A stretch of 64,000 bases of DNA, from positions 4,030,001 to 4,094,000 of the forward strand of contig OZ242340.1 of the NCBI GenBank assembly GCA_965208525.1, given 5' to 3'. Source of the DNA: VXYL01 sp965208525. Its GTDB lineage: Bacteria > Pseudomonadota > Gammaproteobacteria > Pseudomonadales > Azotimanducaceae. The translations under genes were made by a program, and so were the position numbers. This document shows, in pieces, positions 25,433 through 34,342 of the stretch. Numbering within the stretch: the stretch's first letter is position 1; each line of letters starts with the position of its first letter. Under the pieces are notes generated by a model, which was not told where the DNA came from, ran no database searches, and saw only the letters and a list, made by a program, of their open reading frames with translations.

Positions 25433-28400
25433 CGTGACGCGACGGCTGGCGGAAGGAGGCGCGATCGATCGTTCGCGGCCCCTTGCCTTCACCTTCAACG
25501 GCTTGACCCTAAAGGGCTACGAAGGCGACACGCTGGCGTCGGCCCTGCTCGCGAACGGTGTCGATGTCGTGGGGCGAAGCTTCAAGTACGGCCGGCCCCG
25601 CGGCATCGTCGGCTACGGCGTGGAGGAACCCAACGCCATCGTCGAGCTGGGCGAAGGCAACGCCCGCACACCCAATCTGCGCGCCACCCGAGTGGAGCTG
25701 CAAGACGGCATGGTTGCGACTTCCGCCGCACGAGGCCCGGGCCCGACAATGGGTGCCCTCGCAAGGACCCTCGGACCGCTCTTGCCGGCGGGGTTTTACT
25801 ACAAGACCTTCATCCGGCCCCACGGGCTGTGGGGCTTTTGGGAGGAACGACTGCGCGAGGCCTCTGGGCTCGGCGACGTTCCGGACGGTGCCGATCCTGA
25901 CATCTACGAAAGGCGGTACGGCCACGCAGACGTTCTGGTGGTGGGTGCCGGACCGGCAGGGCTTGCGGCAGCACTCTCGGCCTCGCGTGCCGGGGCGCGG
26001 GTGATTTTGGCCGACGAGAACGCGGCATTTGGCGGTACGCTGCGGTGGTCGTCGGTCGCCACCGATTCCGAGAGCGCCAGCGAGTGGTGTCGACACGCAT
26101 TGGCAGAACTCGGGGACAATCCGGACGTCGACCTGCTCCCTCGCGCCACCGCGTTCGGGCTCTACGACCACAACTTTGTCGGCATCCTCGAGCGCCGTGT
26201 CGGCAATGCAGAGACCCCAGGCAAGGCCCCTCGGCAACGCCTGCACCAGATTCGCGCCAAGCAGGTGGTGCTCGCCTGCGGCGCCATCGAACGGCCCATC
26301 GTCTTTGCCGGCAACGATCTGCCCGGCGTGATGATGGCCTCTGCCGTGTCCGGCTACACCATTCACCACGCCGTCGCACCCGGCGAGCGGCTGGTGCTGT
26401 TCACGAGCAACGACTCTGCCTACGAAGCAGCACTGACCTGGCATCGCATCGGCCGCGAGGTGACGGTGGTAGATGTGAGGCCGACGGCCGACGGCGCGGG
26501 GCCTGACGCGGCACGGGCCGCCGGCATCGACATCCGCGTGGGCCACGTCGTGCAGGAGGCGCATGGCCGCCGGCGAGTGAACGGCGTGGAAATCGCGCCA
26601 GTCGGCGGCGGCAAGATCGAGCGACTCGACTGCGATCTGGTTGCATCTTCTGGTGGCTGGAATCCACTGGTGCATCTGTCGGCACAGACCGGCGTGCGAC
26701 CCCAGTGGTCGGAAGCCGCCCTCGCCTTTCTCCCCGGGTCCCCCCGTGCCGGTGTGCATCACGCCGGCGCCATCAACGGGCACACATCCACCTCGGCATG
26801 TGCGCGCGAAGGCGCCCACGTCGGCAACGAAGCCGCAAGGCTGGCCGGTTTCGATGGTCCCTGCGACGAGCCCGACTTGCCAGACAGCGACGAAGGCCCA
26901 TGCGCACCGCCCGAGGCGTTGTTCCTCGTTCCCCACCCGCGACCGGGCCGCGAATCGAAGCAGTTCGTCGATATGCAGCTCGACGTGACCGTCGCGGACA
27001 TTGAACTCGCGGCGCGAGAGGGCTATCGCTCCGTCGAGCACGCCAAGCGCTACACGGCGCTCGGCTTCGGCACCGACCAGGGCAAACTCGGCAACGTCAA
27101 CGGCGTCGCCATTCTCGCGAGGGCCCTAGGGCAAGGCATCGGCGAAACCGGAACAACCATGTTCCGCCCGCCTTATACGCCGGTGACCTTCGGGGCCGTG
27201 GCAGGCCGCGATGTGGGCGAGTTCTTCGATCCCGCACGACGCACGCCCATGCACCAGTGGCACGAGGCGCACGGCGCCGTATGGGAGGACGTGGGTCGGT
27301 GGAAGCGCCCGCGCTACTACGCCCGCCAGGCGGACGAGAGCATGGACGAGGCGGTGCGGCGCGAATGCCTGGCGGCACGCGGTGGCGTTGCCATGCTGGA
27401 CGCCTCGACGCTCGGCAAGATCGACGTGCAGGGGCCCGACGCGGCAGCATTGCTGGATCGCGTGTACAGCAACGGCTTTCGACGGCTGGCGGTCGGTCGC
27501 TGCCGCTACGGTCTCATGCTGCGCGAGGACGGCACCATCCTGGACGACGGCGTAACGGTGCGGGTGGCCGACAACCGCTACCTAGTGCACACCACCACAC
27601 CCAACGCCGAAGCGGTCCTCTCTTGGCTCGAACTCTGGCGTCAGACCGAGTGGCCGGAGCTAAACGTGCATCTGACTTCCGTGACGGATCATTGGGCCAC
27701 GGCGGCGGCGGTAGGGCCGAAGTCGCGGGCGGTGTTGCGGCGGGTTTGCACCGACATCGACCTGGCACCAAGCGCGTTCCGCTTCATGGACTACCGCGCC
27801 GGCCATGTCGCCGGCGTTCCGGCACGCGTCTATCGCATCAGCTTCAGCGGCGAGCTTTCGTTTGAGGTGAACGTGGCCGCACAACACGGGCCGAGGGTGT
27901 GGGAGGCCCTCATGGAGGCTGGCAAGGACTTCGACATCACTCCCTACGGCACCGAGACGATGCACGTGCTGCGCGCCGAGATGGGGTTCATCATCGTCGG
28001 CCAGGACACCGACGGCTCCATGATCCCGGACGACATGGGCCTCGCGGGCCTCGTGCGCCACGGCAAGCCGTGGGGTTTCCTGGGCGACCGTTCCCTCTCC
28101 CTGCCGGAGCACCAGCGGCCAGACCGACCGCAACTCGTGGGCCTCACGCCGCTGAACCCTGCCGCCGTGCTGCCGGAGGGCGCGCAACTCGTCAAGGAAC
28201 CGCGCCCGAAGTTACCGGCGAAGATGCAGGGCCACGTCACATCGAGCTACCTGAGCGCCGCCATGGGCCACTCCTTTGCCCTCGCCATGGTCAAGGGTGG
28301 CCGCGAGCGCATGGGCGAGACCCTCTACAGCCCCCAGGCAGACGGCAGCGTCATTCCGGCGAAGGTGGTGCCGAGCGTGTTCCTGAAACCGGTGGTGGAT

Positions 28401-28985
28401 GCGAACGAAGGCGAGAGCGAGGTTGCAGCTCAGACTCTGGCTCTAGCACCGCTACCTAGGGCGACAGCCCCATCGATCCTGAACCTCTGCGGCGACGGGA
28501 CACACGAGTTCCGCAAAGCGGCTTCCGAGGCGCTGCACCTCGCCCTTCCCGAAAAACCATGCACCACCGCCCGCGACACAAGCATCGCAATCCACTGGCT
28601 CGCTCCCGACGAGTGGCTGATCGTCGCCCCGCTCGGCGAAGAGGCCGAGATCGAACGCCGCCTGCGCGAGGCCACGTCCGCCTCGGGCACTGCCGTCACG
28701 GACGTAACGGGCGCCTACATGCTCCTCCGGCTAAGCGGCCCCCAAGCCCGCGAAGCCCTGGCAAGCGCCACCCCGTACGACCTCCACCCCCGCAACTTCC
28801 CCCCCGGTCGTTGCGTGCAGACCACCCTCGCCAAAACCCAGGCCCTCATCTCCACCCCAACAGAAGGCACCTTCGAAATAATCGTCCGCCGCAGCTACGC
28901 CCACTACGCCGAAGCCTGGCTCACTGACGCCCTCAGGTCCATCGGTGGCAAACCCACGCCGCCACTCCAAGCCTCCCGGCCCTAG
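25425..28985 (+). CDS. soxA: Sarcosine oxidase alpha subunit fused to gamma subunit (SoxA-SoxG)
   Basis: 1186 residues, about 190 more than ordinary SoxA. Residues 1-990 are SoxA: the Cys-free ferredoxin-like N-domain (GRSFKYGRPRGI), a Rossmann motif LVVGAGPAG near 171-179 for NAD, and a GcvT-type folate domain ending SVIPAKVVPSVF. From about 1010 the chain reads as gamma subunit: HWLAPDEWLIVAPLG, then LRLSGPQAREALASATPYDL, HPRNFPPG and YAEAWLTDALRSI. No separate soxG follows, and the next gene is convergent, so the fusion replaces it. The ATG at 25425 overlaps soxD. The stop overlaps the convergent S9 peptidase gene by four bases. Confidence 0.93.
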   Translation: MTDVTRRLAEGGAIDRSRPLAFTFNGLTLKGYEGDTLASALLANGVDVVGRSFKYGRPRGIVGYGVEEPNAIVELGEGNARTPNLRATRVELQDGMVATSAARGPGPTMGALARTLGPLLPAGFYYKTFIRPHGLWGFWEERLREASGLGDVPDGADPDIYERRYGHADVLVVGAGPAGLAAALSASRAGARVILADENAAFGGTLRWSSVATDSESASEWCRHALAELGDNPDVDLLPRATAFGLYDHNFVGILERRVGNAETPGKAPRQRLHQIRAKQVVLACGAIERPIVFAGNDLPGVMMASAVSGYTIHHAVAPGERLVLFTSNDSAYEAALTWHRIGREVTVVDVRPTADGAGPDAARAAGIDIRVGHVVQEAHGRRRVNGVEIAPVGGGKIERLDCDLVASSGGWNPLVHLSAQTGVRPQWSEAALAFLPGSPRAGVHHAGAINGHTSTSACAREGAHVGNEAARLAGFDGPCDEPDLPDSDEGPCAPPEALFLVPHPRPGRESKQFVDMQLDVTVADIELAAREGYRSVEHAKRYTALGFGTDQGKLGNVNGVAILARALGQGIGETGTTMFRPPYTPVTFGAVAGRDVGEFFDPARRTPMHQWHEAHGAVWEDVGRWKRPRYYARQADESMDEAVRRECLAARGGVAMLDASTLGKIDVQGPDAAALLDRVYSNGFRRLAVGRCRYGLMLREDGTILDDGVTVRVADNRYLVHTTTPNAEAVLSWLELWRQTEWPELNVHLTSVTDHWATAAAVGPKSRAVLRRVCTDIDLAPSAFRFMDYRAGHVAGVPARVYRISFSGELSFEVNVAAQHGPRVWEALMEAGKDFDITPYGTETMHVLRAEMGFIIVGQDTDGSMIPDDMGLAGLVRHGKPWGFLGDRSLSLPEHQRPDRPQLVGLTPLNPAAVLPEGAQLVKEPRPKLPAKMQGHVTSSYLSAAMGHSFALAMVKGGRERMGETLYSPQADGSVIPAKVVPSVFLKPVVDANEGESEVAAQTLALAPLPRATAPSILNLCGDGTHEFRKAASEALHLALPEKPCTTARDTSIAIHWLAPDEWLIVAPLGEEAEIERRLREATSASGTAVTDVTGAYMLLRLSGPQAREALASATPYDLHPRNFPPGRCVQTTLAKTQALISTPTEGTFEIIVRRSYAHYAEAWLTDALRSIGGKPTPPLQASRP

Positions 28986-30892
28986 ACGCCGTCAGTCGAA
29001 CGCGCCTCCGTGTTTTCGGCGAGGAAGTCGAGGACGCGCTGGTACATCTCGCGGCGCGGCTCGTTGCCGGCAGCGCCGTGGCCCTGGCGGATGTCGTATA
29101 GCCACTCGGCGGGGTTGCCAGCCTCCTTGAGGGCGGCTCGCATCCTCCGGGCATGTTCCATGGGTGCGCGACGATCCCCACCACCATGCATCAGCAACAC
29201 GGGTGCCTTGATGCGGTCCGCGAGGTTAACCGGGGAGCGCTCCGGGTCATCTTGAGTGCCCCGCATGACTTGGCGGAGGAAGGCAAGGCCACCTCGTCCT
29301 TGGCGTATGTCGCCGGAAGAGTCGAGGATTGACAGGTCGTAGATGCCGGCGGCGCCGATGGCGCAGCGATAGAGCTCCGGCTCCCGCGCCACGCCCATGA
29401 GCGCGGAATAGGCGCCGTAGCTGGCGCCGAAAATACAGATGCGGTCGGGGTCGGCGATGCCCGTGTCAATTGCCCAGCGCGTCGCGTCCGTCACGTCGTC
29501 CTGCATCAGCGCGCCCCATTCGCCGAAGCCTTTGCGCATATAGGAACGGCCATAGCCGCCGGAGCCGCGGAAGTTGACGTTGAGCACGTGATAGCCACGG
29601 CTTGCCAGCAACTGCACCTGGGTGTTGAAGCCCCAGAAATCGCGGATGCCGTGCGGGCCGCCATGCACCATCACCACCATCCGCCCGGGCTTTTCGGCTG
29701 TCTCTGGACTCGTGACGTAGCCATAGACCGTGTCGCCGTCGCGCACCTGGATTTCCACGGGATTCATGGGCGCGAGCATCTCGCGCGTGAGGTCGGGGCG
29801 CCGCTCGGCGAGCAACTCCACCTTGCGGGTGTCGAGATTGACGAGGAGGTAGTCGCCCGGCTTGCGGTCGCCCGACACCAGCGCGACGTTCAGGCGGTGA
29901 TCGCGGGTGTGGCTCAGGAGACTTACGGTGTCCTCCGGGTACATCTTGCTGATCGCGGCATGCTGCGCGGCGAGCGGATGTTTGCTGTCGAGGTACTGCA
30001 CTGCGGGATAGTGGTGGTTGAAGCGAACGCCATAGACGTTGTCGTCGAAATCGGTCATGAGGCCCGACAGGTCTACCTTCGGATGGCGGATGATGATCTC
30101 GTGCGTGTTGTCCTCGATGTTGTAGAGGCCAAGTCCCGTGGTGTCGGCGCCGCGGTCGTCAACCGTGAACCAAGTTCCCGGTTTCGGGCCGTAGTGCAAG
30201 GGTGCCCAGCGTGGGGCGGCGTATGGAGAGGAATGGATCAAGCGCCATCGCTCGCCGTCCTTGCGGTGGCGGACCTCGTATTCGTTGTCGTTGTTGATGC
30301 CTTCGCTCATGGTGAGCTCGCCGCTCCTGTCGGCCAGCAGGTTGCCCAAGCGCATGGCGCTGCGGGTGAGGTGGCGGGCGTGGCCGGTGTTGACGTTGAG
30401 ACGGTACGCCTCGACGAACCCCTTCGCGCTGAAGCGGATGATGAGGATGTGGTCGGGGTCTTCGGGCAACAGATGAAGCGGTGCGCCAATGCCGAGCGAG
30501 CGCACCGAGCCGGTTTCGATGTCCACTGTGTAGAGCTCGCCGGTGCTTGCGAGGAAGTCGAACCCGACCCGGATGCGGCGTGGCGAGGTGAGCACGCGGG
30601 TATCGGAGAGCCAAAGCATGTTGCCCACCTGCTGGCGCTCGCCGAGGTTGAAGTTGACGACGGGTTCGCGGTCCGGATAGGTGAGCACCTGAAATCGTCC
30701 GATGCCATCGACCCGCATGAACTGGGCAAGGTGCTTGCCGTCTGGTGAGATGGAGACGTAGCCGAACTCGGCCTCGTCCGTGAAGGCACCGATGGGGGGT
30801 GGCTCGGCTAGGCGGGGTGCCGCCTCGTCCGCATGGCCCGCCAGGCCCAGCCCGATGACGAACGCCACGCCCAATCCCTTGCGCCACAACAT
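28982..30892 (-). CDS. S9-family serine peptidase (prolyl oligopeptidase type), exported
   Basis: 636 residues. A signal peptide (to about residue 22) is followed by a beta-propeller-like half and a C-terminal alpha/beta hydrolase domain. FGASYGAYSA places the catalytic Ser at 491, HGGGDRRAP the Asp at 573 and RQGHGAAG the His at 605. The order and spacing match dipeptidyl or acylaminoacyl peptidases of the S9C group acting on short peptides in the periplasm. The ATG at 30892 opens the signal peptide. Its stop codon overlaps that of soxA. Confidence 0.9.
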   Translation of the reverse strand: MLWRKGLGVAFVIGLGLAGHADEAAPRLAEPPPIGAFTDEAEFGYVSISPDGKHLAQFMRVDGIGRFQVLTYPDREPVVNFNLGERQQVGNMLWLSDTRVLTSPRRIRVGFDFLASTGELYTVDIETGSVRSLGIGAPLHLLPEDPDHILIIRFSAKGFVEAYRLNVNTGHARHLTRSAMRLGNLLADRSGELTMSEGINNDNEYEVRHRKDGERWRLIHSSPYAAPRWAPLHYGPKPGTWFTVDDRGADTTGLGLYNIEDNTHEIIIRHPKVDLSGLMTDFDDNVYGVRFNHHYPAVQYLDSKHPLAAQHAAISKMYPEDTVSLLSHTRDHRLNVALVSGDRKPGDYLLVNLDTRKVELLAERRPDLTREMLAPMNPVEIQVRDGDTVYGYVTSPETAEKPGRMVVMVHGGPHGIRDFWGFNTQVQLLASRGYHVLNVNFRGSGGYGRSYMRKGFGEWGALMQDDVTDATRWAIDTGIADPDRICIFGASYGAYSALMGVAREPELYRCAIGAAGIYDLSILDSSGDIRQGRGGLAFLRQVMRGTQDDPERSPVNLADRIKAPVLLMHGGGDRRAPMEHARRMRAALKEAGNPAEWLYDIRQGHGAAGNEPRREMYQRVLDFLAENTEARSTDGV

Positions 30893-30929
30893 GCCCTTCC
30901 CCTCTCAACCAAACGGCGGCGCGATGTTA

Positions 30930-30974
30930 GCGCGCCCTGAAGGGCGCGTCGGCAGTTCGCCGGCGCGAACTGCT
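30930..30974 (+). repeat. Family C double stem-loop repeat
   Basis: GCGCGCCCTGAAGGGCGCG forms the first stem-loop and CAGTTCGCCGGCGCGAACTG the second. It lies in the divergent gap between the peptidase and lemA. Confidence 0.78.
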
Positions 30975-31098
30975 AGCGCAGGGGTTGCGGCCGCGGCACC
31001 GATTGAACGGCCCCGTCCGGCTTGAATCTGCGCGTGGCCACACGCATAGTCTCCGCCGCGTCCCGCATTCGTGCATTGCCACAAGAGGAGTCGGATCG

Positions 31099-31695
31099 AT
31101 GGGCAGGAGGAGCCGGTTGCCGGCAATGGTGGCGGTGGTGCTATTGGCGCTATCGCTCGCAGGTTGCGGGATCAACAACATCCCCACCATGGACGAGGGC
31201 GTGAAGGCGGCCTGGGGGCAGGTGCAGAATCAGTACCAGCGTCGGGCGGACTTGATTCCGAACCTCGTCAACACCGTCAAGGGCTATGCCGAACACGAGC
31301 GCGAGACCCTTTCGGCGGTGACCGAGGCGCGCGCCAAGGTGGGGCAGATGCGACTCGGCGCGGACGTGATCGACAATCCCGAGGCCCTGCGCACGTTCGA
31401 GCGCAACCAGGGCCAGCTTTCGAGTGCCTTGAGCCGCCTGATGGTGGTGGCCGAGCGCTATCCCGACCTCAAGGCCAATCAGAACTTCCTCTCCCTGCAG
31501 GCGCAGCTCGAAGGAACCGAGAACCGCATTGCCGTGGCAAGGCGCGACTTTGTCCAGGCCGTGCAGACCTACAACACCGAAATCCGCACCTTCCCTGGCC
31601 TCATCTGGCACGCCATTCTCCACGGCGACATGGAAGTGCGAGAGTCCTTCCAGGCCGCAGAAGGGGCCGACGTGGCGCCCACGGTAGAGTTTTGA
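31099..31695 (+). CDS. lemA: LemA-family lipoprotein
   Basis: 198 residues with a lipoprotein signal ending LSLAGC, then the LemA helical bundle. NQYQRRADLIPNLVNTVKGY and NQNFLSLQAQLEGTENRIAVA are textbook family motifs. The long coiled helices sit in the periplasm, anchored by lipid. The ATG at 31099 has AGGAG nine bases upstream. It heads a four-gene operon with two TPM-domain proteins, the standard LemA neighbourhood. The precise role of LemA is not known. Confidence 0.93.
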   Translation: MGRRSRLPAMVAVVLLALSLAGCGINNIPTMDEGVKAAWGQVQNQYQRRADLIPNLVNTVKGYAEHERETLSAVTEARAKVGQMRLGADVIDNPEALRTFERNQGQLSSALSRLMVVAERYPDLKANQNFLSLQAQLEGTENRIAVARRDFVQAVQTYNTEIRTFPGLIWHAILHGDMEVRESFQAAEGADVAPTVEF

Positions 31696-31754
31696 CGACC
31701 TTGAGAACGGACGGAGGGCAACCCGCCCTCCCCCAAGAGCGACCCTTTGGCTGG

Positions 31755-32486
31755 ATGCAGGTGTTGCTTGTCACGTTCGCCGGCGTCCTGCTCGCCGCCG
31801 CAACCAGCGCTGCCGAGTTCCCGAAGCTAACCGGCCGCGTCGTGGACGAGGCCGGCATTCTGCACCCCAACACCGTTCGCGCACTGACGCGTCAGCTCGA
31901 AGCGCACGAGAACGCCGGCGGCAATCAGGTGGTGGTGGCGACGGTGCAGTCGCTCGGCGGCGACAGCATCGAAAGCTACGGCGTCGATCTTGGCCGCGCC
32001 TGGGGCATCGGCCAGGAAGGCGAGGACAACGGCATCATCCTGCTGGTTGCGCCAGCCGAGCGAGACGTTCGCATCGAGGTCGGCTACGGCCTCGAAGGCG
32101 ACCTCCCAGACGCCATCGCCTCGGCCATCATCAACATGGACATCCTGCCCCGGTTCCGCCAGGGCGATTTCAACGGCGGCGTAGCAGCGGGGGTCACTTC
32201 GATCATCGCGGCACTCGGCGGCGAATACGTCGTGCGGGAGCCGCCGAGGCAGCAACGAGACCGTCGTGGCGGCGGCGCGTTCGGCCTGATATGGCTAGTG
32301 CTGATTGGCTTCTTCGTCTTCCGACGTGGCGGAGGCCTCTTGGGTGGTCTGCTGCTCGGCTCTGTGCTTGGCTCGGTAGCTCGAGACGCACACGGCTTTG
32401 GCGGCGGTGCAGGAGGAGGCTTTGGCGGCAGCTTCGGCGGCGGTGGCGGCAGCTTCGGCGGCGGCGGCGCCTCCGGGAGTTGGTGA
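31755..32486 (+). CDS. TPM-domain protein, YgcG-like, with Gly-rich tail
   Basis: 243 residues. A signal peptide (MQVLLVTFAGVLLAAATSAA) is followed by a TPM domain with VVDEAGIL and EDNGIILLVAPAERDVRIEV. After it come a membrane helix near 180-197 and a tail almost wholly of Gly, Ser and Phe. TPM proteins occur with LemA in most bacteria; some show phosphatase activity in plants. A TTG at 31692 overlaps the lemA stop and is an alternative start, but the ATG at 31755 places the signal peptide correctly. A GGAGGGC hairpin (31713-31731) lies in the gap. Confidence 0.85.
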   Translation: MQVLLVTFAGVLLAAATSAAEFPKLTGRVVDEAGILHPNTVRALTRQLEAHENAGGNQVVVATVQSLGGDSIESYGVDLGRAWGIGQEGEDNGIILLVAPAERDVRIEVGYGLEGDLPDAIASAIINMDILPRFRQGDFNGGVAAGVTSIIAALGGEYVVREPPRQQRDRRGGGAFGLIWLVLIGFFVFRRGGGLLGGLLLGSVLGSVARDAHGFGGGAGGGFGGSFGGGGGSFGGGGASGSW

Positions 32487-32510
32487 TGCGGCGCTGATGG
32501 AGGGGAACGC

Positions 32511-33140
32511 ATGAGTCTCGTGAGCGCAGAGCAACAGACGCGCATTGCCGAGGCGATCGCCGAGGTGGAGCGGCACACCGACGCGGAGCTTGTCACCGTC
32601 ATCGCCGCGGCCAGCGACGACTACCGCTACATCCCGCTCTTGTGGGCGGCGCTGGCGGCGCTGATCGTGCCGGCCTTGCTCTACTTCACGCCGCTGTACG
32701 AACAGGGCCCGCTCTATCTCTTCTGGGCGCAGGCTGGCGTGTTCGTGGTTCTGGCGTTGGCCCTCTCTATGAGTGCTTTCCGCGTGCGCCTCATCCCCCG
32801 CGCAGTGCGCGAATGGCGCGCCTCGAATATGGCGTGTCGGCAGTTCCTCGAACAGGGGTTGCACCACACCGAAGGGGAAACGGGCGTGCTCATCTTCGTC
32901 AGCGAGGCGGAGCACTTCGTGGAGATTCTCGTGGATCGGGGCATCAGCGCGCTGGTGGAAGACGACGCCTGGCGGGAAATCGTGGCGGACTTCTTGGGCG
33001 AGGTTCGTGCCGGACGCGTGGAGGCTGGCCTCACCCACGCCATCGAACGGTGCGGCAAGATTCTGGCGAGCACGGTGCCCAAAACCGAAGGCAATACCAA
33101 CGAACTCGACAACAGGTTGATCCTGATCGGCTATGAATGA
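32511..33140 (+). CDS. TPM-domain membrane protein
   Basis: 209 residues. The N-terminal part EVERHTDAELVTVIAAASDDY begins the TPM fold. Two membrane helices at about 42-60 and 68-88 interrupt it, and the second half (GETGVLIFVSEAEHFVEILVD) completes it. It is the usual second TPM partner of LemA. AGGGGAACGC lies before the ATG. Its end overlaps the methyltransferase start by eight bases, so the two are co-translated. Confidence 0.85.
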   Translation: MSLVSAEQQTRIAEAIAEVERHTDAELVTVIAAASDDYRYIPLLWAALAALIVPALLYFTPLYEQGPLYLFWAQAGVFVVLALALSMSAFRVRLIPRAVREWRASNMACRQFLEQGLHHTEGETGVLIFVSEAEHFVEILVDRGISALVEDDAWREIVADFLGEVRAGRVEAGLTHAIERCGKILASTVPKTEGNTNELDNRLILIGYE

Positions 33141-34224
33141 CACAGCGCAAGCAGGGCAGCGCCCGCAACTGGATCGGGACCGACTCGAAGCCTTCATCAA
33201 GCAGATCGGCTCCCAAGTGGCAGCAGGCTTCAACTGCTCGCTCTCCCATCTCGGCGACCGATTGGGCCTCTACCGCGCCTTGGCGGAGGCCGGCCCGATG
33301 AATAGCGACGAGTTGGCTACCCACACAGGCCTGCACGAGCGCTGGCTGCGCGAGTGGCTGCGGCACCAGGCTTGCGTGCAGCAGGTCGAATACGAGGACG
33401 GCCGCTTCTCGCTTTCGCCGGAGGCTGCGGCGGTGCTGGCCGAGGAAGGCCACCCGTTCTTCTTCGCGAGCGGCTTCGGCGCGGTGACGGCGACCTATCC
33501 CTCGCTGCCTAAGATGCCGGAGGTGTTCGAGACAGGCCTTGGCCTCACCTACGACGACCACGGCGCGGCCTGCGCCTGCGGCGTCGAACGCATGTCGTCG
33601 TTCGTGCAGAAGCATGAACTGGTGCCGAAGATCCTGCCGCAGGTGGAAGGCATGGTGGCACGCCTCGAAGCCGGTGCCCGGGTGGCAGACGTGGGCTGCG
33701 GCGCCGGCACGGCAACCGTGGCGATGGCGGAGGCGTTCCCGAACTCGACGTTCGTCGGTTACGACACCTCCAAGCACGCCCTAAATCGCGCGGGCGCCAA
33801 CTGCGCCGCCAGCCGAGCGACCAATGTGCGGGTGGCAAACCCCGACGAGGAACCGATGGGCAAGGGCGAGTTCGACCTCGTCGCCACCTTCGACGTGGTG
33901 CACGACACGCCCTATCCCGACCGCCTCATCGCCGCCGTCTTCAGCGCCCTCAAGCCAGACGGCGCGTGGCTCTGCGCCGACATCAACAGCTTCCCCACCT
34001 TCGAGCAAAACCTCGCCGAGCACCCCAACGCGGCAATGCTCTACGGTTTCTCCGTATTGGTATGCATGTCCGCCAGCCTGTCGACCCCCGACGGCGCTGG
34101 CCTCGGCACATTAGGCTTCAACGAACAGGTGGCCCGCGAAATGACCGCCGCAGCCGGCTTCCAGCACTTCACCGTCCTCGAATACGGCAACGCGATCAAC
34201 AGCTACTACGACATCCGCCCTTGA
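33133..34224 (+). CDS. SAM-dependent methyltransferase with N-terminal winged helix
   Basis: 363 residues. An N-terminal winged-helix domain (LATHTGLHERWLREWLRHQA) is followed by a class I Rossmann fold, with motif I VADVGCGAGTATVAMA and DLVATFDVVHDTPYPDR as motif IV. The layout matches the Rv2258c group of small-molecule methyltransferases. The gene overlaps the preceding TPM gene and so belongs to the lemA operon, an unusual partner. The methyl acceptor is unknown. Confidence 0.85.
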   Translation: MNDTAQAGQRPQLDRDRLEAFIKQIGSQVAAGFNCSLSHLGDRLGLYRALAEAGPMNSDELATHTGLHERWLREWLRHQACVQQVEYEDGRFSLSPEAAAVLAEEGHPFFFASGFGAVTATYPSLPKMPEVFETGLGLTYDDHGAACACGVERMSSFVQKHELVPKILPQVEGMVARLEAGARVADVGCGAGTATVAMAEAFPNSTFVGYDTSKHALNRAGANCAASRATNVRVANPDEEPMGKGEFDLVATFDVVHDTPYPDRLIAAVFSALKPDGAWLCADINSFPTFEQNLAEHPNAAMLYGFSVLVCMSASLSTPDGAGLGTLGFNEQVAREMTAAAGFQHFTVLEYGNAINSYYDIRP

Positions 34225-34342
34225 GGATTGGCCAGCCCGCCGGCCTCCCTCGGCAGGAGGGCGTCTTTTCGGCAGGACGTCTCCCACTTGCCCGTAAAGG
34301 GACGCCCCCCCAAGGACACCGGGATCCCTTCCTGCAGGAGGG

